The translations under genes and the position numbers were made by a program. From positions 100,347,333-100,411,332 of the forward strand of contig NC_073745.1 of assembly GCF_029784135.1 (NCBI RefSeq): DNA of 64,000 nt. The letters run 5' to 3'. The stretch is from Toxorhynchites rutilus septentrionalis. Taxonomy: Eukaryota; Arthropoda; Insecta; Diptera; Culicidae. Numbering within the stretch: position 1 is the stretch's first letter; each line of letters opens with the position of its first letter. The notes beneath the pieces are model-generated. The model ran no database searches. It worked only from the letters and a program-made list of their open reading frames with translations, and was not told the DNA's origin. This document shows, one piece after another, positions 42,301 to 49,965 of the stretch.

Positions 42301-42995
42301 CCATCGACCACTATTTTATTTTTTCAGACAGTCTCAGCTCAATAGAGGCAATCCGCTCAATGAAGGTTGATAAACGCTCATCTTATTTCCTAACTAGAAT
42401 AAGACAACTATTGAGTGTTTTGGTCGAAAAATTATTCAAGATTACCTTAGTATGGGTTCCCTCTCATTGCTCGATTCCGGGGAATGAGAAAGCGGACTCG
42501 CTAGCTAAGGTGGGCGCTTTAGAAGGCACACTTTTTGAAAGGCAAATTGCTTATAATGAATTTTTCCACATTCCTCGTCAGTATACGCTCGTAAGTTGGC
42601 AGCGCATGTGGAGTGGTGATGAGTTCGGTCGTTGGTTACACACGATTATCCCTAAGGTCTCGACGAGGGCATGGTTCAAGGGATTGAATGTAGGTCGTGA
42701 TTTCATTCGCGTGATATCTCGGCTTATGTCCAATCACTACAACCTAAACGCGCATCTCTATCGCATTGGGCTCGCAGCAAACAATCTTTGTGATTGTGGC
42801 GATGGCTACCACGACATCGAGCATGTTGTCTGGTCGTGTATCCGGTTCCATGCTGCTCGCTCTCAGCTCTCTAGAGCACTGAGAGCACAAGGCAGACAAT
42901 CGGATATCCCCGTCCGGGATATCTTAGGTAGCCGGGATCCTGATCTTCTGCTTCATCTATACCTGTTCCTCAGAAACGCCGATGTCAACGTTTAA
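39315..42995 (+). CDS. I-type LINE ORF2: endonuclease, reverse transcriptase, RNase H
   Basis: The ATG at 39,315 (MPDSVQEVKDL) is chosen because it overlaps the ORF1 stop, as does the matching ATG of copy 2; it gives 1,226 residues. APE endonuclease: IQWNCRSI, SLCETWL, GDFNSHG, GSDHLPI. RT: YRPIAMLSCIRKLLEKMI, FLDIKGAFDSVS, GLPQGSCLSPLLY, LRQLADDGVIS. RNase H: FFTDGSFIHES, YVAELGAIYYALG, FSDSLSSIEAI, WVPSHCSIPGNEKAD. C-terminal CCHC: CDCGDGYHDIEHVVWSC. The RT catalytic box is LADD instead of the usual YADD, and copy 2 has the same. It nicks target DNA and reverse-transcribes the RNA at the nick. Confidence 0.9.
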   Translation: MPDSVQEVKDLTTVIQWNCRSIIPKLDQFKFLVHSSNCDVFSLCETWLSLADELNFHDFNIIRLDRNDSFGGVLLGIKKCHSFYRVTLPSMTGIEVVACQTQINGKDFCIASIYIPPRTTVGRHQFFDTIEAMPEPRVILGDFNSHGTAWGSLYDDNRATLIYDLCDNFKLTVLNTGEATRIANPPARASMLDISLCSSSLSLDCMWKVIQDPHGSDHLPIILSIANESSSRESVNISYDLTKNIDWRTFAEIISEAIVSMHELPPLEEYNFISSLIYESALQAQKKRVPATTFRRRPPSLWWDKECSKVYLEKSSAFKKFRKTGLVEWFLKYQALEAKLKGLIKAKKRGYWRKFVNGLARETAMSTLWNTARKMRGWNHTNESEEYSDRWIFNFARKVCPDTVPAQNVVRDIPLQSDYENFSMVEFSIALLSCNNSAPGSDKIKFNLLKNLPDLAKQRLLNLFNKFLELNIVPHDWRQVRVIAIRKPNKPACDHNSYRPIAMLSCIRKLLEKMILLRLDKWVEANNLLSNTQFGFRRGRGTNDCLALLSSEIQIAFACKEQMASVFLDIKGAFDSVSMEILSEKLHNRGLSPILNNFLYNLLSEKHMIFSHGSSKSSRYSFMGLPQGSCLSPLLYSFYVNDMDDCLTRDCTLRQLADDGVISITGTNPVVLQKSLQDTLNNLFTWALKLGIEFSTEKTEMVVFSRKHEPAQFQLHLSGKTIQHSMFFKYLGVYFDSKCTWGRHIAYLKQKCQQRINFLQTITGTWWGAHPGDLIQLYKTTILSVLEYGSFCFRSAARIHILKLERIQYRCLRIAMGCLHSTHTMSLEVLAGVPPLTLRFTELSYRFLIRCKIMNPLVIDNFENLLQLTPQSSFMSIYHEYLTHDVHPSPGISNQVCFPYFCNSSVIFYLSMRQKIHGIPDHLRSDSIPPIFSAEYGKVGSDKMFFTDGSFIHESTGFGIFNENSSASFKLKDPCSVYVAELGAIYYALGIIETLPIDHYFIFSDSLSSIEAIRSMKVDKRSSYFLTRIRQLLSVLVEKLFKITLVWVPSHCSIPGNEKADSLAKVGALEGTLFERQIAYNEFFHIPRQYTLVSWQRMWSGDEFGRWLHTIIPKVSTRAWFKGLNVGRDFIRVISRLMSNHYNLNAHLYRIGLAANNLCDCGDGYHDIEHVVWSCIRFHAARSQLSRALRAQGRQSDIPVRDILGSRDPDLLLHLYLFLRNADVNV

Positions 42996-43516
42996 TGATG
43001 TTTCCTTCGTTGTGTCCCCGTTTCATATCCCTCCTATCCGATAGATAAACTTTTACTTAGTCGCGGCAATACATACACACACTCTTTACAGACACACGGG
43101 CCAAAGGTTGTGCAGTCCACTGATCATTCAACAAGAGCCAAAGGTTGTACCGCTCATGACAACTCTACACGAGCTGATGATTGCGCCGCCATTCTATCCT
43201 GGATTCCTCGAGTCGAGAAAGACGCACCACGCTAGATATGGGGTACAGACTAGGGGGGCGTTGCTGATTAATGGTCAGCTGCATCCCAATAGGAAGTATC
43301 CCGTGTCGGGCACACGTACAGAGCATCGAAGACTGCGACATACCAATTATGAGAACACTTGTAATACTAACCTCGAGTCAACCGCGAGTAATCGGTTACA
43401 TATTACTAACATAGTCTAAGCAAATATTGTCAAAATATTGAACTCCCGGCCCCGTTAGGCTGACGCCATATGAGCCTTAATAAAATATATATTTTGGATA
43501 AAAAAAAAAAAAAAAA
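42996..43516 (+). other. 3' UTR of I-type LINE copy 1
   Basis: About 500 non-coding bases with a CACACAC-rich stretch, ending in AATAAAATATA and polyA. The first 90 bases recur at 63,245-63,335. A 103-codon frame here is not conserved in copy 2. Confidence 0.7.
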
Positions 43517-43551
43517 ACATTCGAGTGAAAAGTTGGACGAATCGTGTAGCG

Positions 43552-44030
43552 CCCGCATAAGTCTAATATACTGCCGAAACTTTATATCGGAAACGTATAT
43601 AAGACAAACTCACTCATTTTCACTTAGCGAAAGATAGTCACTTTTATCCCTCAACTCCCGCCTCTGTGGAATAAGCGAACTCTCTTGTTCACTATTGCCA
43701 TTGTCATTTCGCGATCTTTTCTTTTTAATCACAATTCCAATATAATATCAAATTGGATTTGTTTTTCGGCATTGTTATTTGCAATAGTCGTGAAGTTTGC
43801 TTTGTTTACAAACCCAAAAATTTGACATTTCTCTTCGAGACAAATTTTGCTGGAAATCTAGTACACTGAAAATAATAACTCGAAAAAGATACATAATACT
43901 AGAATCAATTCGATTCGAGTTTGAATTATCTCGAAACGATTTAAGCGCGATTCACATACAACATCCACGTCACGTTTTCAGAGACGAAAAACCTAGGGCT
44001 GAAAGTTTCTTAAATAAAGATAAAAAATAA
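43552..44030. other. No gene recognised; family C terminus
   Basis: Contains one family C MITE terminus, GATTCACATACAACATCCAC at about 43,951-43,970 followed by GTCACGTT. Otherwise no features. Confidence 0.4.
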
Positions 44031-44965
44031 TTATAGGAGGTTGTGTTCAAGACACGACCGCATTGTTGACGTAGAACTACGCATTGTTGACGTAGAACTG
44101 TAGTTTAATTCAAGTCGCTTGTTTATAACTGCGGATATTATTTTATAATGCTACGAAAATTTTGAAATGACCATTCTACTAGTTTGGTCGCCCTGAAATG
44201 GTTTTTTTTATTGTAGAATCATTTGACGATAGTTGTTTGATGATTCATTCTTGTGCTCGAGATAAGCGCATGTTGTCATCCTTAGTGGAGAAAGTTTTGC
44301 TACTGTCAAGCGAAACCAAATCACATACAAAATTCCAGAACGACATTTACTTTCTCGGTGACTAAATAAACGAAATAAAATCTATCTGTTAATCTCAACA
44401 ACCTTGAAAAGAGTAGCACTGCTTAATTATGATCAAGATTAGCGTAAATGCAATCCTAGTTGAAAGTTGGGGTTTCAGCGTAGCGAAGATGCACTATTCT
44501 TACGTGCGGGTTATGAAGCACGCACGTACGCACACAAATATCCATATATTGATGGCTTGAAGCAAAAAAATACACACACACACCTATCTCTGTTTTACGC
44601 TCTTCTCAAGAGAAGCCCTTCCTGTAAATATTGCCAGTCTAGATTAGCTTAGCTGTCATCATTTGTGGAGAGAGTTTTCCTACCGTCATGCGAAACCAAA
44701 CCAAATTCCAGAAAATTTATTTTCTTGGTGAGCTGACGATAGCCTAGCTTGATGGTCCTCCACACAATTGTGCAATGGCTCCACAAAACCTTAATGCAAT
44801 GGCGTCAGTTTGATGCAATGATTGCATCATATTACTCTTCCACCTCCATTGCCTTGGCAAAGGTATACGATCCCTCGCCGTCCAGCCTATCCAGCAACGA
44901 TGTTCAGTCGATTTCTTCACGAAGAATGAATGTTTGCCTCAGCGAGATCCTCTGTTTATATTCTA

Positions 44966-46090
44966 AAGGGTGTGTCACATCAAATTGCATCACGGAAAAA
45001 ACGCTGTAGACATTTAATTTTTAGGAATTATATCTTCAGCTTCGTCCAATCCACGGTCAGCAGAGTACTAAAACGATACTTCGAGAACCTAACCATCGAC
45101 TGGAGGGTGAAGAACGGCAAAAATTGATGCTCCGTCAGTGAAAAAGATCACAAGCGCGTAGTTAAGCAGTTTAGACGTGATCCGAGAAGTTCGGTCCGGG
45201 ATGTCGCCAATAAGCTGGATTTGTCAAGTTCATTCGTCCAGCGGACCAAGCAGCGGGAGGGCCTGCGTACATACAAGGTTCAGAAGGCTCCTAACCGCGA
45301 CGAAAGGCAAAACATGGTGGGGAAGACGCGAGCCCGGAAGCTATACACCGAAATGCTGACGAAGCCGCATTGCCTGGTAATGGACGACGAAACCTACGTC
45401 AAAGCGGACTTTCGTCAGCTGCCGGGCCTGTTGTTCTTCTCCGCAGAGGACAAATTCAGCGTTCCGGAGGAGATTCGCAAGCAGAAACTATCCAAGTTTG
45501 CCAAAAAGTACATGGTGTGGCAAGCGATCTGCTCTTGCGGAAAGCGGAGCGCCCCCTTCGTGATGACCGGCACGGTAAACGGGCAGGTTTACCTTAAGGA
45601 GTGCCTACAGAAGCGCTTACTACCACTATTGAAGCAGCACGAGGGCCCGACCATCTTCTGGCCGGATCTCGCTTCGTGCCACTATTCAAAGGACGTGTTG
45701 GAGTGGTACGAAGCCAACGGGGTCACCTTCGTGCCAAAGCAAATGAACCCGCCCAACGCGCCGGAGCTTCGCCCAATAGAGAAATATTGGGCGATTATGA
45801 AGCAGGCCCTCCGGAAAAACCCAAAAGTTGTCAAATCGGAGGCGGACTTCAAGAGAAAATGGATTTCTGTTCAAAAAAAACTACAACCTGACGTTGCACA
45901 GAACCTTATGGACGGGGTAAAGAGGAAGGTGCGAGCATACGAGCTTGGGCTCGAAGTATGAATAAAAAGAAAATGCTAAAAGTTGTTTAATAGTTTTTAT
46001 TTTATTGTCTAAAATTTTCAAAAGGATCGGTCTACTGGGCGAATTTCTACAGCGTTTTTTCCGTGATGCAATTTGATGTGACACACCCTT
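44966..46090 (+). mobile_element. ITmDD37E-type transposon, 1,125 bp
   Basis: Inverted ends of over 40 bp begin AAGGGTGTGTCACATCAAAT and continue TGCATCACGG. TA duplications at 44,964-44,965 and 46,091-46,092. Encodes a DD37E transposase. Inserted in family E copy 3, where the undisturbed sequence of other copies can be read across the TA. Confidence 0.85.
45045..45961 (+). pseudogene. ITmDD37E transposase, one nonsense codon, N-terminal deletion
   Basis: From about 45,045 the frame reads STVSRVLKRYFENL and KNGKN, then TGA (45,125-45,127), then CSVSEKDHKRVVKQFRRDPR to the end at 45,961. The stop probably replaced a glycine codon. HTH region: RSSVRDVANKLDLSSSFVQR. Catalytic residues: LVMDDETYVKADF, WPDLASCHYS and RPIEKYW. 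Exactly 37 residues separate the second Asp and the Glu, the DD37E signature of a mosquito IS630-Tc1-mariner family. The first HTH residues are missing. The minus-strand and frame-shifted ORFs here are shadows. Confidence 0.85.
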
Positions 46091-46465
46091 TATGCAAATA
46101 TTCTCCTTCGTTCTTCTTCTTTTCCTTTGTTCGCGGAGACTTTACATCTAACGATTTCCCCTTCGTTGCTCGTCGATAAGTTGCTCGTTATAGACAGCTC
46201 TGTTCGGGAAAGCACACAAATGGACAGAACAAATGTATGAGGAAATGCTTCCAATGTTCATCAATTTAAATCATATACAGACTGTGGGATTGTAATGTAT
46301 AGCATATCAAACAAATCTTAGGGAATTTCCGATTCGTTTAGTATGTAAATCGCCAAAATTCGTTCGTTGCAAAAATAGTTATTAACTTTAACTTTATTTC
46401 ATAAAAACGTGACCTGTTTTCTGGTTTGGCACCCTTAATGAAAGACATAGTTCTACGTCAAAAAA

Positions 46466-47922
46466 AAAATTATAGGAGGTTGTGTCCAAGATACGACCGC
46501 ATTGTTGACATAGAACTACGCTGTTATTTTATATAAGTCGCTTATTTATACCTTCGGATATTATTCTATAATGCTGTGAAATTTTAGAAACAACTGCTTA
46601 GTAGAATAATCTTTGAAATGTTTTTTTCATTGTAGAATCAGTTAACGATAATTGATTGATGATTTATTCTTGCCCTCGCAAAACAATACACTAGCTGATC
46701 GTATGTCGCAATTTATTTCATGTCAATGCATTGAAAATTTACCTCGAACGCTATTCCGGTGGCCTTTTTTGCAATTGACATAGACTCGACTACAGTCGAT
46801 TATATACATGTTGCACCAGCACCATTATTCCACATCTCATAACTACATCAATATACTTTGTAAATACACTACAATAATACTTTGGCACCGCATGAAAACA
46901 ACAACAATGACAACACTTGCAAGTATCAAATATCATGCTACATGTTATTTAGTATTGCCTCAAAGGAATCGCACCTCTAGGCATCGTTCGTATAACGTAA
47001 ACCAAGCGCCAAACAAGCGTTCGCCATAGCATGCATACAGAGCCATACATTGGTGGCTTGAAACTACTAGGAATATAAATACTTCTCATCATTTTACGCT
47101 ATTCTCAAAAGAAACGCTTCTGTTAATATGACTGGCATCGAAAAAAGTTGCATTACTTACATTTTCGACCGACGCTCCGAAATCGCCTACTTCGCTGTTG
47201 TTTGATGCGGTGTCACACTCGCGAAGTCTCGGTTCAGTGCGAACGTTTTTCACTGCACCAACATCGCGTGCATCATTAGATGATGCTTGTCTTCAAATTT
47301 TATTGCCCCTGGCAATGCGTTCATTTTTTGCTGGGCTCGAGCCTGCCTTCCTCTTCTTCTTGCTCATCCCACACTACGCGAAGCGTCCAATTTATGACGC
47401 GGAAAGGAAAACACATGATACGAATAACGCGAAAAACGAACATAAAAACCAAACGACGATATCCAAGTTGGATTACCACTGGTGGGGTCCAATCTTAGAT
47501 CGAAGCGCAGCGAAAGCAAAGTGAACTGGATTGCTCAACAGTATTTATACTATTTATACTCTAGGCAAGTATTCCCCTTCATTCTTCTACTTTTCCTTTG
47601 TTCCTACAATTTCCCCTCCGTTGATCGTCGATAAGTTGCTCGTTATAGACAGCTCTGTTCGGGAAAGTACACAAATGGACAGAACCAATGTATGGGAAAA
47701 TGGAAACGCTTAAAGTTTTCATGAATTTTAACCATTTACAAACCGGGGATTCTAATGTATAGCATATTAAACAAATCTTACGGAATTTCTGATTCGGTTA
47801 GTATGTAAATCACCAAAATCCGTTCGCGACAAAAATAGTTATTAAAGTTAACTTTATTTCATAAAAACGTGACCTGTTTTCTGATTTGGCACCCTTAATG
47901 AAAGACGTAGTTCTACGTCAAA
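46466..47922 (+). repeat. Family E repeat, copy 4
   Basis: Starts with GGTTGTGTCCAAGATACGACC (46,478-46,498) and GACATAGAACTACGC. Ends ATGAAAGACGTAGTTCTACG-TC (motif 47,904-47,919). A minus-strand GAGTATAAATAGTATAAATA lies near 47,550-47,575. The middle (about 46,690-47,540) is unlike other E copies and may be an insertion. Confidence 0.6.
47147..47367 (-). pseudogene. Unrecognised minus-strand coding-like fragment
   Basis: The ATG at 47,367 reads MSKKKRKAGSSPAKNERIAR and so on, hits one stop, then continues in frame with ASSNDARDVGAVKNVRTEPR and CDTASNNSEVGDFGASVENV. The basic start followed by a polar acidic segment looks protein-like and could be a LINE ORF1 start or a gene scrap. I do not recognise the family. 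Confidence 0.3.
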
Positions 47923-47924
47923 AA

Positions 47925-48076
47925 AAATCCACGTCACGTTCACGTTCCGTCACATCACGATGCGTCAATTATTCTTCCATGCAATTCCTATTGAAGCATT
48001 CACATACATCAGCAACGGCAAGTCGAAGTTGCCGTTGCCGGTGCATGTGAATGTTTGCATAAGAACTGGTTGGAAT
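47925..48076 (+). mobile_element. MITE family C, left part (split by LINE copy 2)
   Basis: CCACGTCACGTTCACGTTCC and GTCAATTATT at 47,929-47,975 are inverted at 60,374-60,420 (AATAATTGACGC, then GAACGTGAACGTGACGTGG). The right terminus is GTATGTGAATCGCAC at 60,424-60,438. The left terminus is truncated against family E. An inner inverted pair, GCAACGGCAA and TTGCCGTTGC, also occurs. Confidence 0.65.
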
Positions 48077-48678
48077 CATTCCTCGTCGATTATTTGAAAG
48101 AGACGGACACACATTGTCCGTCCTCCGCTACAATATCGAAGCTGGAAAGTTTTTTTCCCCCTCCGCCAAAGTGATTTTTGGTTGTTGTTTTTTTTCTTTC
48201 GCCCATTGGTGACAAGTTAAGTGCCAACGCATCCGGAACAGCGAGGAAGCAGCACCTCTCCAGCGACGCTGGACCGGTGTTCTGTGAATTGGTTCCATTG
48301 AGCGTCACATTTGTATCTTCACCAAACATCAAACAGAGAAGTACAATAGAATAGTTTTTGCCGTCTCGCTATTGTGTTTATACCGTAGCGTGCAGCGTTG
48401 TATAGCTCCCTGAATAGGGTTGTTCAAGTTGTTCGAACTCATCAGACTAATTTTTTTTATTGAGTTTTTATTTATTAAATTTTTTTTTTTTTTACGAAAT
48501 TATTGTTTTTTTTCAAGAAGATTTTTGATTTGAGCTAGTTTTTAGTTTAAGTTAGTTTTTGGTCTAAGTTAGTTTTAAGTTGAGTTTTTGCGCGAGTGTG
48601 TGCGTGTGAGTTGTGTGTGTGCGTGCGAGTTTTTTTTTTCGTTTTCATAGGCGGTTGCGCACCGTCTGCGCAACCGTT

Positions 48679-49965
48679 ATGACATCTGCTGATGCCAATG
48701 TTGCGCGGACGCGTTATTATCAACAGTCCTCGAAGGCACCATGGGTTGTTTTCTTTCGGCCCAAGGAAAAAGCTTTGAGAACTCTTGATATTTCAAGAGA
48801 TTTGCTGCGTAATTATAAGGGCGTCTCGATACATAAAGAGAGACCGGACAAACTGCGTGTAGAAGCACCGACTTTTGATGTGGCCAACAAGATTGTTGAC
48901 CACGAAGTTTTTAACAGGGAGTATCACATCTACATCCCTTCTCGAGAAGTGGAGATAGAAGGCGTAGTAACCGACGCGAGTCTGAGTGTCGATGAACTAA
49001 AACAAGCGTCGGGTTCCTTCAAAAACTCGATGATTGGAGATCTTGTAAAGATCCTGGATGTTAGAAATCTGCATTCAGCATCTTTGGAAGAAAATAAAAA
49101 AGTTTATAAGCCCTCGCACTCTTTTCGAGTTACTTTCGCAGGTTCTGTTCTCCCAAACTATGTGAAAGTAGAAAATGTTTTTTTCCCAGTGCGCCTGTTT
49201 GTACCGCGGGTTTATAATTGTACCAAATGTAAAAAGTTGGGACACTCGGTTAGCCACTGCGGCAACAAATTTCGTTGCGGCAAATGTGGCGATAAACATA
49301 GTGAGGATTCTTGCACTCAAACAGTGGAAAAATGTATTCACTGTGGCGAGAATCCTCACCCTCTACAAGAGTGCCCAAGGTACAAACAGCACTCCGATAA
49401 AGTGATGCGTTCTATCGCTGGACGCTCCAAGCGGACGTATGCTGAAATGCTAAAGACCGCATCAGCCGCTCAAAATGAAAACCAATTTTCGGTTTTGTCA
49501 TCTCAAGAATCGGATTCTGATTCTGATGAGGGTCATACTTCGGCTGCACCAGAATCTTCAATAAAGGATGAATCATCAAAAAGAAAGCTCTCTTCACCAA
49601 TGGTGCACCGTAAGAAAGCTAAAATGACCCTCGGAAGATTGTCTAATTCCAAGGGTAATAGTAGCAAAAAAACGAATCCGAAGGCTCCTTCTCAGCCAGT
49701 TCCTGGTTGCAGCAAGGATTTTACGTCATTACCCAGAGAAGAGAGAAATAAAAACGCTGCTCCTCGATCTTCTCGTAGAAAATTCGCGTCTAATCGAGGA
49801 TTGATAGCTTTTTCGGACATTGTGGATTTCATACTAAACACGTTCAAAATTCAAGACCCCCTCAGAAGCCTTATTTCTGCCTTGCTTCCATCTTTAAAGT
49901 CTTATCTTAAGCAATTGACTGCTTCATGGCCCCTCCTTGCATCAATCATATCTTTCGATGGATAA
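48679..49965 (+). CDS. I-type LINE copy 2 ORF1 protein
   Basis: The frame is open from 48,613; the ATG at 48,679 (MTSADANVARTRYYQQ) is the better start because upstream codons are low-complexity leader. 428 residues. RNA-binding region with APWVVFFRPKEKALRTLDIS. Three CCHC knuckles: CTKCKKLGHSVSHC, CGKCGDKHSEDSC and CIHCGENPHPLQEC. Then SKRTYAEMLK and a serine/lysine-rich tail. Its domain order matches copy 1 ORF1. The stop overlaps the ORF2 start in ATGGATAA. Confidence 0.85.
   Translation: MTSADANVARTRYYQQSSKAPWVVFFRPKEKALRTLDISRDLLRNYKGVSIHKERPDKLRVEAPTFDVANKIVDHEVFNREYHIYIPSREVEIEGVVTDASLSVDELKQASGSFKNSMIGDLVKILDVRNLHSASLEENKKVYKPSHSFRVTFAGSVLPNYVKVENVFFPVRLFVPRVYNCTKCKKLGHSVSHCGNKFRCGKCGDKHSEDSCTQTVEKCIHCGENPHPLQECPRYKQHSDKVMRSIAGRSKRTYAEMLKTASAAQNENQFSVLSSQESDSDSDEGHTSAAPESSIKDESSKRKLSSPMVHRKKAKMTLGRLSNSKGNSSKKTNPKAPSQPVPGCSKDFTSLPREERNKNAAPRSSRRKFASNRGLIAFSDIVDFILNTFKIQDPLRSLISALLPSLKSYLKQLTASWPLLASIISFDG

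Larger units (their letters stand above)
37392..43516 (+). mobile_element. I-type LINE, copy 1, apparently intact
   Basis: Target duplication AACATTCGAGTG at 37,380-37,391 and at about 43,516-43,527. 5' UTR (about 540 bp), two overlapping ORFs without stops, 3' UTR, and an A tail at 43,500-43,517. The endonuclease, RT, RNase H and C-terminal CCHC order fits the I clade or its mosquito relatives. Long polyA, clean duplication and open frames indicate a young and possibly active copy. Confidence 0.85.
44031..46460 (+). repeat. Family E repeat, copy 3 (with DNA transposon)
   Basis: Starts GGTTGTGTTCAAGACACGACC (44,039-44,059), then GACGTAGAACTACGC. The 22-bp segment around CATTGTTGACGTAGAACTAC is duplicated in tandem. 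Ends at GACATAGTTCTACGTC (46,444-46,459), and the next E copy begins within 20 bases. The DNA transposon at 44,966-46,090 interrupts its minus-strand TATA-like block. Confidence 0.7.

Noticed and set aside
43108..43419. 103-residue ORF after the LINE ORF2
   Set aside because: It lies in the 3' UTR and is not kept in LINE copy 2 or in the fragment at 63 kb.
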